Assembly (NCBI GenBank): GCA_016218925.1
Contig: JACRCR010000167.1
Location: 1 to 32,738, forward strand
Reading direction: 5' to 3'
From: Deltaproteobacteria bacterium
Lineage (GTDB): Bacteria > Desulfobacterota > Binatia > UBA1149 > CAITLU01
DNA: 32,738 nucleotides
Below are positions 1 through 8,071 of the stretch, in pieces. Position numbers and translations under genes: made by a program. The notes under the pieces are model-generated. The model saw only the letters and a list, made by a program, of their open reading frames with translations. It made no database searches and had not been told where the DNA came from. Position 1 is the stretch's first letter. The number at the start of each line of letters is the position of its first letter.

Positions 1-951
1 CCAGGGTAGGTCGGGCCCGCTCGCTTCGTCCTTGCGGGCGCGCTCGAGGCTCGGGCGCAGGCGCTCTGCGCCCGCGAAGAACGCAGCGTCGTCCTGCGGC
101 TGCACCACCCGGAAGAACGGAGGTCTGAGCTCACGCAGATACGAACCGCGCGCGAGCCACGGACGTATCTCCGACTGAGCCAGAGTCTGCGCGGCGACGG
201 CTGCGGCGCCGAGCGCGAACACGACGGCGCCCTCGAGCCTGAGCCGCGTGGGAGCGATTTCGCGCAGATGGAAGAAGCACGCCGTCGCGGTGATCAGCCA
301 GGCGCCCACGTATGCGTAGTTGGCGAGCAGTCGCCAGGAGAACGCGAAGGCGCCCGCGTCGACGGCTTCGTCGAAGAGCGAGAGCCCGAGCAGCGCAGCA
401 AGGGCTATCGTGAGGTGCCGCTCGAAGCGCGCATGTCCGGCGAAGATACGGGCGAGGACCGTCCAGCCGGAGGTCCAGACCAGCGTCAACGTCACGAGGA
501 CACCGAGCGGCAGCACGTAGCCGGTGACCTTGAACTCGGTGGTCTCCGAGAGCCACTGCGAGAGCGTCTCGAGAGCGACCACGGCGAGCGCGAGCGCGGC
601 AGCGGCAGGCCAGGAGCGCGTGGCGGGAACGATGCGCTCCGGCGCTACAGGATGGTCGGCCTGCCGCAGGTGCAGCAGTGTGCGACCGATGCGCAGTGGT
701 CGTTCGCCGTCGACGATGACTCTCGACTGGCGTCCGCCGCCCTCGAGGTAGATGCCGCCTGCGCTCCCGAGGTCCTCGGCGACGAGACGCCCGGCTTCGT
801 CGCGGAAGACGCACAGGTGGTTTGCCGCGACGAACGGGTCGTCGACGATGACGTCGTTGTCGTAACCGCGACCGATCCGGATCGCGTCGCCCTCGCAGCG
901 GTGACGCGCGACGAGATTGCGGTGACGGTCGAGTATTTCAACCCAGATCAT
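1..951 (-). CDS. FHA-domain membrane protein (partial, runs off left edge)
   Basis: The frame is open from the ATG at 951 to base 1 (317 codons, no stop), so the C-terminus lies outside the window. Residues 1-95 look like a forkhead-associated phosphothreonine-binding domain: an IRIGRGYDNDVIVDDPFVA strand-loop segment is followed by NHLCVF and EDLGSAGGIYLEGG, close to the family pattern GR-x-N-D-I...S..H...DL.S.NGT. About five hydrophobic segments follow (near residues 107-125, 136-160, 175-190, 205-225 and 238-255), so a cytoplasmic FHA domain would be tethered to a membrane domain of unknown role. Its ATG overlaps the stop of the upstream protease gene by 4 nt (ATGA), implying translational coupling. 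The FHA assignment rests on motif reading alone. No kinase is visible in the window. Confidence 0.72.
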   Translation of the reverse strand, partial: MIWVEILDRHRNLVARHRCEGDAIRIGRGYDNDVIVDDPFVAANHLCVFRDEAGRLVAEDLGSAGGIYLEGGGRQSRVIVDGERPLRIGRTLLHLRQADHPVAPERIVPATRSWPAAAALALAVVALETLSQWLSETTEFKVTGYVLPLGVLVTLTLVWTSGWTVLARIFAGHARFERHLTIALAALLGLSLFDEAVDAGAFAFSWRLLANYAYVGAWLITATACFFHLREIAPTRLRLEGAVVFALGAAAVAAQTLAQSEIRPWLARGSYLRELRPPFFRVVQPQDDAAFFAGAERLRPSLERARKDEASGPDLPW

Positions 952-2432
952 TTCGACTCCGCCGCCGCTGCGCCGGCCTTCGCGTAGCCAATCGCACCCA
1001 GAAACTGCCGGCCGAGCAGTAGCGCGTTGTCGTACGTGGTGCCGCGCAGTTCGAGTCGCGAGACGAGTGCCTCGCTGCTGCGATCCTGTGTCACCGCCAT
1101 CACCGAGACGTCGTAGAGTCCGTCAAACTCACGGTATGCGCGCGAGCACCACACGGCGCGCATCAGCGGTCGTGGCTCGCCACCGCGGAACTCGAGAAAA
1201 TCTTCGTGGCACTGCTGCGGCGTCAGTCGTCGGCTCATGGCGTCGATCGTCCACGAAGGCTGGATCTGTTGCGCCACGAACGCGGCGAACTGGAAAGCGT
1301 TGAGGTCGACGCTGCGCGCGTGGGCGTGCGAGAACTCGATCTGACCCGTCTGCAGGTTGCCGGCGATGAACAGCGAGGTGCGCGACTTGCACTGGGTCGT
1401 GTCGAGGATCGCACGCGGTTTCGGCTTCGCGTCGGCATTCGTGCGCGCCCAGCAGTTGAGCCAGGGGACCGCGCTTTCCGGTGCGAGGTAGGGGCCGAAG
1501 GTCGCGGGCCGAAAGCCGCTTCCCGCGACGGCTTGCATGAGCCCGGCTTGCCACGCGGTGAGCTGCCGGGTGATCTCGGCGCGCGCATCCTCGGGAGTGA
1601 GCGGCGCGCCGTCGCGGGCTTTGGCTACCAGCGCGGCGGCCTCGCGCGGCGGCACCAGAAAGCTCACGAGCTCGCCGCTGAGCTGCTTGGCGACGTTCAC
1701 GCCGGCGATACGGCCCTCGGCGGTTACTGTCGGTCCGCCGCTCATTCCCGGGTTGAGCGCGCCGGTGAAATGGATCCGTTCGTTGTAGCTGTAATCGACG
1801 AGCCCGTTGTAGGTGCCTTCGACGATCGTGAAGCCGAGATCGAGCGGATTGCCCATCGCGAACAACCGCTCGCCCTTCGGCATCGAGCCGGCAACGCCGC
1901 GCGGGTCGAACTCGAAGTACGAGGGCATCGGCTCGTCCAGGCGTACCACGGCGAGGTCGTTGACGACGTCGATCGCCTGCAGCGTGAGCGGGCCGCGCGA
2001 GCCGTCGGGAGCGGCGTACTCCAGCCGATAGGTCGCGGGTTCCAGCGCGTACTGCGAGACCACGTGGTAGTTCGTCAGCGCGAAGCCGTCGGCGCTGACG
2101 CTGAAGCCGGAGCCCAGCGACGACTGCCGGTCGGCCGACTCGACGAGCGTCCGTATCTGCAGCAGGCGCGGGCGCGCGGCGGCATAGATCGATTCCGCGG
2201 CCGAGGAAATCGGCGCGGATGCCACCGGCGGCGTCCCCTGTGTCGCGGGCGATGGTTGCGCCGCGAATGCTGCGGCGGACGGCTGCGCTGTTGCGGTCGC
2301 GGCGGCGAAAACGACGATTGCGGCAGCGCGTGTGAGGGTGGCCGTGGCCGCGCCCGCCGCTGTCGCGGCCACGCCTGCCGCGCGATCAGTGTTGCCAGTG
2401 CGACGGGCGCGACGAGTGCGCAGAACTTCCAA
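948..2432 (-). CDS. Exported trypsin-like (HtrA/DegP-type) serine protease
   Basis: I place the start at TTG 2432, because AGGAG at 2440-2444 sits 7 nt upstream; a longer frame from 2540 has a basic, low-complexity N-terminus. The protein has 494 aa. A hydrophobic segment (about residues 18-50, Ala-rich) acts as signal peptide or anchor. The chymotrypsin-fold catalytic triad is visible: His123 in TNYHVV, Asp159 in NDLAVVRLD and Ser231 in NPGMSGGPTV, with the G-x-S-G-G-P signature. It should cleave proteins in the periplasm. I see no PDZ domain. The C-terminal ~200 residues hold several cysteines and a WCSRAYREFDGLY segment that I do not recognise. It is the first gene of a coupled pair with the FHA membrane protein, which suggests a shared signalling or quality-control role (inference). 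Confidence 0.85.
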   Translation of the reverse strand: MEVLRTRRARRTGNTDRAAGVAATAAGAATATLTRAAAIVVFAAATATAQPSAAAFAAQPSPATQGTPPVASAPISSAAESIYAAARPRLLQIRTLVESADRQSSLGSGFSVSADGFALTNYHVVSQYALEPATYRLEYAAPDGSRGPLTLQAIDVVNDLAVVRLDEPMPSYFEFDPRGVAGSMPKGERLFAMGNPLDLGFTIVEGTYNGLVDYSYNERIHFTGALNPGMSGGPTVTAEGRIAGVNVAKQLSGELVSFLVPPREAAALVAKARDGAPLTPEDARAEITRQLTAWQAGLMQAVAGSGFRPATFGPYLAPESAVPWLNCWARTNADAKPKPRAILDTTQCKSRTSLFIAGNLQTGQIEFSHAHARSVDLNAFQFAAFVAQQIQPSWTIDAMSRRLTPQQCHEDFLEFRGGEPRPLMRAVWCSRAYREFDGLYDVSVMAVTQDRSSEALVSRLELRGTTYDNALLLGRQFLGAIGYAKAGAAAAESK

Positions 2433-2777
2433 TTGGCGTCTCCTCTCTACGCTGCGCGGATGAGATGACGTAGACTCTGTCGACTTGGTCGGCCTGAGGC
2501 CAGCGTCATGGCCCGCGCTGACTCCTGACCGCACACCCACCAGGTTCGGTGACTCCGAGCCTGCTGCCGGTCCGCCGATGCGTCAGGGCTACTCCTTCAT
2601 GGCCAACTCGGCGACGCTGGCGGTGCCGGCGACCGGCGGACGTGTGTGCGCGGCAGGCGCGGCGACCAGGTTACCGACGAGCCCCGCGACGAACTTTGGG
2701 GCATCACCAAACCGTTGCCGGCATTCATCGCAACCCGGCGGTGGATTCAGACCGATTGGCGATCTAGGACAGCCAGC
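2433..2777. other. Divergent intergenic region, 345 bp
   Basis: This gap lies between the divergently transcribed protease (start TTG 2432, minus) and mltA-like gene (start 2778, plus). It should carry promoters for both. I see the protease SD at 2440-2444 (minus strand) and a weak AGGA at 2766-2769 before the plus-strand gene. I see no convincing promoter, structured RNA or small gene. Confidence 0.5.
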
Positions 2778-4046
2778 ATGATGAGGCTGCGCAAACCGAG
2801 GCTCGATGCCGCCGTCGCGCTGCTGCTGCTTTGCACGGGCTGCGCGGGGCAGCATCCTCTGGCAGGCCAGCTCCTGCCGTACCGGCAGGTCTCGCTTGCG
2901 GATGTTACCGACGATCTTCCGGTGCAAAGTCTCGCGGACGCCGGGCGCGCCAGTCTCGCCTACTACGAAAGGACGGGCGTCGATCCAGGCGCCGTCGTGC
3001 TCGACAACGATCGCTACGACGCGAAGGATCTCGAGCGCAGCGTCCGGCGCGTGCTCGAGCTCATCGAAGAGACGCCGGCCGGGCAGCTTGCCGCGCGTCT
3101 GGCCGGCGAGTGTCGGGCCTACGCTGCCGACGAACCGGCGAGGTTCACCGCATACTACGAGCCGCTGCTGGCGGCGCGGCGGCGGCCCGACGCGCGCTTC
3201 CGCTATCCGATCTATCGAGCTCCCGACGCCGCGCAGCGCGGACTGTTGATCGAGCGCTTCGGCCGGCTGCCCACGCGCGCGGAGATCGACGGCCAGTACG
3301 GAGCGGTTGGCGCGGGCGGACAGCGAGCTTCGGAGCGGCCCGCGGCTGGCGCGGGCGTGGGCTGGCGCGGGGCTGCGCATCGTCGCGGTGACGGCGCCGC
3401 ACTGCGCGGACTCGGCCTGGAACTGGCCTGGCTCGACGACCCGGTAGCTCGTTTCTTCCTGCACGTGCAGGGCTCGGGCCGCCTGCGCTTCGAGGACGAC
3501 TCGCAGCTACGCGTGGGCTTCGCAGCAAGCAACGATGCGCCGTATCGCAGCGTCGGCGCGGCGATGCTGGCGCGCGGGCTGCTCGCGAAAGACAACGCTT
3601 CAGCGCCGGCAATGCGGACCTGGCTCGCCGCGCATCCGAGCCAGCGCGACGCGCTGCTATTCGAGAACCCGCGCTACGTGTTCTTTCGCGAGGTCGCCGC
3701 GCCCGGCCCGATCGGAGCGCTCGGCGTTGCGCTGGTGCCGGGACGCTCGCTGGCTACCGATCCACACTTCGTTGCGCGCGGCATCCTCACCTTCGTGCGT
3801 ACCCGCGCGCCGGTCGTCGACCGCGACGGGCGCCTGGTCGGCCAGCGGCCGCTGGCGCGCTTCGCCTTCAGTCACGACGTCGGGGCTGCCATCCGCGGCC
3901 CGGCTCGCGCCGACATCTTCTGGGGCTCGGGGGAAACGGCCGGTGCCGAGGCCGGCTACCTCAACGAAGCCGGAGAATTCTTCGTCCTCGTCTGTGGCAG
4001 TGGCGGTAACCGGTCAGCCCGTCGCAACTCGTGGACGCGGCGCTGA
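2778..4046 (+). CDS. mltA: Membrane-bound lytic murein transglycosylase A (MltA family), lipoprotein
   Basis: MltA enzymes cleave the glycan strands of peptidoglycan and form 1,6-anhydromuropeptides. The start is one of two adjacent ATGs (2778/2781). The 422-aa protein opens with a lipoprotein signal, LLLLCTGC, with Cys22 as the lipidated residue, so it should sit at the outer membrane. Family landmarks are clear: FTAYYEPLLAA (~123), FRYPIYRAP (~141), FFLHVQGSGRL (~226) and NPRYVFF (~297). The C-terminal 3D domain reads HDVGAAIRGPARADIFWG, where Asp367 matches the catalytic Asp (E. coli Asp308) and Asp379 is the second conserved one. An extra ~34 residues (about 172-205, Gly/Ala/Arg-rich) lie between RAEID and GLGLELAWLDDP, where the homologues I know continue directly. 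Confidence 0.92.
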   Translation: MMRLRKPRLDAAVALLLLCTGCAGQHPLAGQLLPYRQVSLADVTDDLPVQSLADAGRASLAYYERTGVDPGAVVLDNDRYDAKDLERSVRRVLELIEETPAGQLAARLAGECRAYAADEPARFTAYYEPLLAARRRPDARFRYPIYRAPDAAQRGLLIERFGRLPTRAEIDGQYGAVGAGGQRASERPAAGAGVGWRGAAHRRGDGAALRGLGLELAWLDDPVARFFLHVQGSGRLRFEDDSQLRVGFAASNDAPYRSVGAAMLARGLLAKDNASAPAMRTWLAAHPSQRDALLFENPRYVFFREVAAPGPIGALGVALVPGRSLATDPHFVARGILTFVRTRAPVVDRDGRLVGQRPLARFAFSHDVGAAIRGPARADIFWGSGETAGAEAGYLNEAGEFFVLVCGSGGNRSARRNSWTRR

Positions 4047-4104
4047 GCTCCGCGAGTTGGCACCGGCCGGCGCGGCCTGCTGAGTCACTCGTCGCACTCG
4101 CGCG

Positions 4105-5205
4105 TCAGTCGATATAGCGCGTTCGCACCTCGGTCGAGGTCAGCGGCAGTTCTACCAGCAGACCATCATGGGACAGCTCGACGCCCGCCGGGCGCACGTC
4201 GGCAACGCCGCGCAGGAAGATCTTCTCGGCGATCGGGCCGGCGGGCGGCGGGGTGAGATGGTAGAGCACCAGCAGCTTGACGCCCGCGTCGTTGGCTTCC
4301 TGCGCAGCTTCGACCGGGCTGGTGTGGTAGCTCGGGATGTCGTGAAGGATCTGCGCGTAGCGCGCGCGCCCGAGTTTGCCGGCCACTTGCTCGGCGATGG
4401 CAACGATGAAGTTGGCTTGGGCTTCGTGCATCAGCACGTCGGCTCCCTTCGACATGCGCACGAGGTTCTCCGACTTGGTCGTGTCGCCGCTGACGACCAC
4501 CGAACGCCCACGGTAGTCGAAACGATAGCCGACAGCCGGATGGATCGGCGCGTGGTGCACGCTGAAAGCCGTGACGCGAAGGTCGCCATCCTGGAATACG
4601 ACGGCTTCGTTGAAGTCGTCGGCGCCGCCGCTGCCGGGGCCGTTCACGGCGAACGGACGCGCCTCCATGCGGGCGATCGACGGCGGCAGGAAGTCGGCGC
4701 CGTGGTGCGCGACGCGATACGAGGTGTCGAGTGCGTAGGCCTCGGTGAAGCCGCCGACTACTCGCTCGACGCCGGTGGGCCCGTAGACCTGCAACGGCTT
4801 GTCGCGACCCACTCCCCAGCTCTGCAGGTTGAATTCGCCGAGCTCGCCGATGTGGTCGGAGTGGAAGTGGGTATAGAAGATCGCACCGATCTTTTCGCCG
4901 GGGATCTGCCACAGCGCCAGGTTCTTCCAGGACCCGTTGCCGGTGTCGACGATGTAGAAGCGACCGCCCGCGAAGACGGCTACGCACGGACCGGCGCGCT
5001 TGGCGTCGGGCATCGGCGAGGAACTGCCGCACACCAGCGCGCGCAGCGCGTCGTCGGCAAACAGTGCGGCCTGCGAGCGTCCCATCGCGTCGGTCGCCAT
5101 GCCCTCGATGAAGCGGTCCTGCATCGCGGGGTTGCGCAGCAGCAAGGCCGCGATGACGACGAACGCGAGACCGAAAACCACCAGCCCCAAAAACAATCGC
5201 CGCAT
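4105..5205 (-). CDS. Membrane-anchored metallo-beta-lactamase-fold hydrolase
   Basis: The ATG at 5205 is preceded by a strong AAGGAGA (5211-5217), so this start is preferred over 5229. The protein has 366 aa. Residues 4-24 form an N-terminal hydrophobic anchor or uncleaved signal, placing the enzyme in the periplasm or on the membrane. The metal-binding motif is THFHSDH, with His113, His115, Asp117 and His118, followed by HHAPIHPAVGYRF, SGDTT and a late LYHLTPP histidine. This arrangement resembles RNase Z/arylsulfatase-like or lactonase-like members rather than class B beta-lactamases. The substrate cannot be told. The gene lies 42 bp downstream of the SDR gene on the same strand and is probably co-transcribed with it. 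Confidence 0.85.
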   Translation of the reverse strand: MRRLFLGLVVFGLAFVVIAALLLRNPAMQDRFIEGMATDAMGRSQAALFADDALRALVCGSSSPMPDAKRAGPCVAVFAGGRFYIVDTGNGSWKNLALWQIPGEKIGAIFYTHFHSDHIGELGEFNLQSWGVGRDKPLQVYGPTGVERVVGGFTEAYALDTSYRVAHHGADFLPPSIARMEARPFAVNGPGSGGADDFNEAVVFQDGDLRVTAFSVHHAPIHPAVGYRFDYRGRSVVVSGDTTKSENLVRMSKGADVLMHEAQANFIVAIAEQVAGKLGRARYAQILHDIPSYHTSPVEAAQEANDAGVKLLVLYHLTPPPAGPIAEKIFLRGVADVRPAGVELSHDGLLVELPLTSTEVRTRYID

Positions 5206-5247
5206 TGGAGTCTCCTTGTTGCTTCGCACTTACACGCGAGCGCCGGC

Positions 5248-6042
5248 CTACCAGGCCGAGTATCCGCCGTCCACTGCCACCGTGGTCCCGGTGACGTAAG
5301 AGCTGCTCGGTGCGGCCAGGAACAGGCACGCCGAGCGCAATTCTCCGCTACGTCCGATGCGACCCATCGGGTTGCTCGATGCCATGCGCTGTTCGACCCC
5401 CTCGCGCTCGAGGCTGCCGTGGGTCATCTCGCTGGCGAACCACGATGGCGCGATGGCATTGACCGTGATCGCGTCTTTGGCCCACTCCACCGCGAGCTGG
5501 CGCGTCAGATTTTCCGCTCCGCCCTTGGTGGCCGCGTAACTGGCCACCCGAAACAGCGAACTGCCAAGGCGCGCGAAGATCGAAGTCACGTTGATGATGC
5601 GTCCGCCGCCGGCCTCGCGCATCTGCGCCGCAGCCAGCAGGCTGCACTGGAACAGCGCGCTCATGTTGAGGGCCACCGTGGCGTCCCACTCCGCCGGCCA
5701 CTGCTTCTCGGCGCGCCCGGTCGGGGCCACGCCTGCGTTGTTGACGAGCGCCCAGACCGGACCGAGTTCGCGGCGTATCCGCGCGAAAGCCGCCGTGGTC
5801 GCGTCGCGATCGACGATATCGAGAGCGATCGGCAGCGCGCGCACGCCGTGACGCTCCTGGAGTTCAGCGGCTGCCGTGGCGAGGCGGTCGGCGCGGCGCG
5901 CGAGCAGCGCCACGTCGGCGCCGGCGCTGGCGAGCGCATCTGCGAACTCGATGCCGAGCCCCGCCGAGGCACCGGTGACGACCGCGACGCGGCCGTGCAG
6001 GCCGAACAGTTCGAGTAGGTTGGTGGCGACGCCGCCGGGCAT
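5248..6042 (-). CDS. Short-chain dehydrogenase/reductase (SDR), NAD(P)-dependent
   Basis: This is a classical 264-aa SDR. The Rossmann cofactor motif TGASAGLG is at 23-30, NNAG at 101-104, and the catalytic tetrad is Asn126, Ser154, Tyr169 and Lys173 (YAATK). The C-terminus ends SYVTGTTVAVDGGYSAW, typical of the gluconate-5-dehydrogenase/3-oxoacyl-ACP reductase-like branch. It should interconvert a hydroxyl and a carbonyl group in the cytoplasm. The substrate is not deducible. The ATG at 6042 has no strong SD. The gene precedes the MBL-fold hydrolase and is divergent from the alpha/beta hydrolase across a 98-bp gap that must hold both promoters. Together these oxidoreductase and hydrolase genes suggest catabolism of a small organic compound or lipid (inference). 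Confidence 0.9.
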   Translation of the reverse strand: MPGGVATNLLELFGLHGRVAVVTGASAGLGIEFADALASAGADVALLARRADRLATAAAELQERHGVRALPIALDIVDRDATTAAFARIRRELGPVWALVNNAGVAPTGRAEKQWPAEWDATVALNMSALFQCSLLAAAQMREAGGGRIINVTSIFARLGSSLFRVASYAATKGGAENLTRQLAVEWAKDAITVNAIAPSWFASEMTHGSLEREGVEQRMASSNPMGRIGRSGELRSACLFLAAPSSSYVTGTTVAVDGGYSAW

Positions 6043-6140
6043 GGCGCGGCACAGTACCCGAGGGCCGGACCGCTGTCACGGCCCACCCGAGGCGCGCTTG
6101 CACCGTCAGCAGGGGGCTGCGACAAACTGCGTCTTTGCCG

Positions 6141-7061
6141 ATGTCTACGTCTTCGCCCACGCTGATCCGGCCTGGTGCAGCGGAAACTCCCAGAAGCGAG
6201 CGCGTTCAGGTGAACGGGCTCTGGCTGAACGTCAGCGACTGGGGAGGCGAAGGCGATGTGCTGTTTTTCGCGCATCCCACCGGTTTCCTCGGGGCGCTGT
6301 GGCGGCCCATCATCGAGAGGCTGCGCCGCGCCGGCGTCACCTCGCGGATCTACTCGTACGACCAGCGCGGCCACGGGCTGTCGTCCAAACCCGACAGCGG
6401 CTACGAGTGGGGCAACTTCGTCGAGGACACCGCGCAACTGATGCGGCTGCTGGGGATCGAGAACGCGCTCGGGATCGGCCACTCGGCCGGCGGCACCACG
6501 CTGGCCGCAGTGGCCAGCCGCGAGCCGCGCCGCCTGCGGCGCCTGGTGATGATAGATCCGGTGCTCTACGAGCCCGCGCTGGCGCGTCTGGTTGCCGAGC
6601 TCGGAGGCAACCCGATGGTGGCGCGCACGCGCACCCGGCGCATGGTCTGGTCTTCGCGCGAGGAACTTTTCGGCTCTTATCGAAAGCGCGAGCCCTATTC
6701 GACGTGGACCGACGAAGCGCTGCGCGTCTATGTGAACGAGGGCACCTTCGAGCGGCCCGACGGAGAGATAGAGCTGCTGTGTCCGGCGCGGGTCGAAGCG
6801 CAGGTCTACTCGGCGGCGCCGGACTTCGACGCCTTCGACTGCCTCGGCAAGTTGACGACGTCGGTGCTGCTCCTCCGTGGCGAGCGCAGTACGACCTTCG
6901 ATGAGGAGAGGGCACGCCGTGCGGTGGAAGCGGCGCCGCACGCGCGACTGCTGACTATCCCCGGCACCACACACTTCATCCCGATGGAGAGACCCGACGA
7001 GGTCGCGCGCCTGATCCTCGCCGAGGCGGCGTGCGACGGATCGGGCGAGCGCCGGCGCTGA
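6141..7061 (+). CDS. Alpha/beta-hydrolase fold protein
   Basis: The start is ATG 6141 (an in-frame TTG lies at 6135). The protein has 306 aa and no signal peptide, so it is cytoplasmic. The nucleophile elbow is GIGHSAGG with Ser115. An oxyanion-hole segment AHPTGF is near 45, YDQRGHGLSSKP near 73 is typical of the epoxide-hydrolase/esterase-like branch, and the catalytic His lies in the late TTHFIPMERPD. The acid is probably in the LLLRGERSTTF region, where the usual Asp is not obvious. The reaction is hydrolysis of an ester, epoxide or similar bond, with substrate unknown. Its stop codon overlaps the SD of the phosphatidylcholine synthase gene, so the two are one operon. A role in lipid turnover is possible but unproven. 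Confidence 0.85.
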   Translation: MSTSSPTLIRPGAAETPRSERVQVNGLWLNVSDWGGEGDVLFFAHPTGFLGALWRPIIERLRRAGVTSRIYSYDQRGHGLSSKPDSGYEWGNFVEDTAQLMRLLGIENALGIGHSAGGTTLAAVASREPRRLRRLVMIDPVLYEPALARLVAELGGNPMVARTRTRRMVWSSREELFGSYRKREPYSTWTDEALRVYVNEGTFERPDGEIELLCPARVEAQVYSAAPDFDAFDCLGKLTTSVLLLRGERSTTFDEERARRAVEAAPHARLLTIPGTTHFIPMERPDEVARLILAEAACDGSGERRR

Positions 7062-7071
7062 GGACTGCGCG

Positions 7072-7791
7072 ATGGCGATGGAGCGTAGCGAATCCCTTTC
7101 GTGGCCGATCCGGTCGGCCCTTGCGTGGGGCGTCCATCTCTACACCGCGCTCGGTGCGGTGCTCGGGTTCCTCGCCCTGGCCGCGGCTTTTCGTCAGGAC
7201 TACACCGAAACGTTCCGTTACCTGGCCTTCGCACTTCTCGTCGACTGCACCGACGGAACGCTTGCCCGCCGCGCCAACGTCAAGCAGGTGCTGCCGTGGA
7301 TCGACGGTGAGCTTCTCGACAATATAGTTGACTACCTCACCTACGTCGTGGTTCCGGTCGCCGTGCTGGTGCAGCCGGGGATTCTGCCGCCCGGTACCCA
7401 GGCGGCCGCGCTCTCGATCCTGCTCGCCAGCGCCTACGGTTTCTCTCGCACCGACGCGAAGGGTTTCGTCGAGCACTACTTTCAGGGCTTCCCGTCGTAC
7501 TGGAACGTGCTGGCGTTCTATTACGTCATTCTCGGCACCGACCCGTGGCTGAATCTGGTTCTGATGCTGGTCTTTGTCGGCCTGGTGTTTGCGCCGATGC
7601 GCTGGCTCTATCCCAGCCGCATGGAGAAGATGCGGACGCCCACGCTTGCACTCGGCGTGGTGTGGGGGGTGATGGGATTCACGCTGCTGGCGCAGATGCC
7701 GGCGGTTTCGGAATCTCTGGCCTGGCTCTCGCTGTTCTATCCGCTCTACTACACGGTCGGCTCGGTCGTGTACCACTTGACCAACGAGTAG
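7072..7791 (+). CDS. pcs: Phosphatidylcholine synthase (CDP-alcohol phosphatidyltransferase family)
   Basis: Pcs condenses CDP-diacylglycerol with choline to give phosphatidylcholine in the inner membrane. The 239-aa protein has about eight hydrophobic segments. The CDP-alcohol phosphotransferase motif is D58-x2-D61-G62-x2-A65-R66...G79-x3-D83-x3-D87, in DCTDGTLARRANV and DGELLDNIVDY. The spacing of 12 residues between AR and G, and the LDNIVDYLTYVVVP continuation, match Pcs rather than PgsA or PssA. RTDAKGFVEHYFQGFPSYWN also fits Pcs. ATG 7072 follows TGAGGA at 7059-7064, which overlaps the upstream stop; ATG 7078 is an alternative. The gene implies that the organism makes phosphatidylcholine from exogenous choline. 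Confidence 0.9.
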   Translation: MAMERSESLSWPIRSALAWGVHLYTALGAVLGFLALAAAFRQDYTETFRYLAFALLVDCTDGTLARRANVKQVLPWIDGELLDNIVDYLTYVVVPVAVLVQPGILPPGTQAAALSILLASAYGFSRTDAKGFVEHYFQGFPSYWNVLAFYYVILGTDPWLNLVLMLVFVGLVFAPMRWLYPSRMEKMRTPTLALGVVWGVMGFTLLAQMPAVSESLAWLSLFYPLYYTVGSVVYHLTNE

Positions 7792-7841
7792 CGCTGCGCG
7801 GCGCCGCGTCGCGCGAAGAGCGAGCCGGGCGACAAACCCGC

Positions 7842-7871
7842 TGGACACGGCACGGGGTCGTCGGGCATATT
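7842..7871 (+). promoter_or_regulatory. Candidate sigma-70-like promoter
   Basis: TGGACA (7842-7847) and CATATT (7866-7871) are separated by 18 bp, matching the -35 and -10 consensus at 5/6 and 4/6 positions. It would drive the 965-aa secreted protein with a leader of about 190 nt. It is a motif match only. Confidence 0.3.
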
Positions 7872-7900
7872 CGCTCAACGGGGAGTTAGCAGTGCGTTCC

Positions 7901-7914
7901 GGGTCCAAGGACCC
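7901..7914. repeat. Short perfect inverted repeat in the leader region
   Basis: GGGTCCAAGGACCC is self-complementary around a central AA and is followed by TCCCCC. It could be a small hairpin in the leader of the downstream gene or a weak end signal for pcs. There is no T-run, so a standard terminator is unlikely. Confidence 0.3.
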
Positions 7915-8071
7915 TCCCCCAGCGCGCTGCCGATTCATTGATGAGCAAGGCTGGAGTCCGACCGCGCAGGCATGGTGCACTGCGCGAGGTTGTCGCGCTT
8001 GCGCGTGAGGACCGCGACGTTTCAGAGGCGTCGAGCCGGGCTCGTTGAACGGACGTTCAGGGGAAATACCT

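Noticed and set aside
131..814. 227-codon minus-strand open frame
   Set aside because: It is a frame-shifted shadow of the FHA membrane protein, whose open frame reaches the window edge.
1206..2468. Long plus-strand open frame of 420 codons
   Set aside because: It lies antisense to the serine protease gene, has Arg/Gly-rich composition typical of high-GC shadow frames and no domain pattern.
4168..6018. 616-codon plus-strand open frame
   Set aside because: It spans the antisense of two well-supported genes (MBL-fold hydrolase and SDR) and has shadow-type composition.
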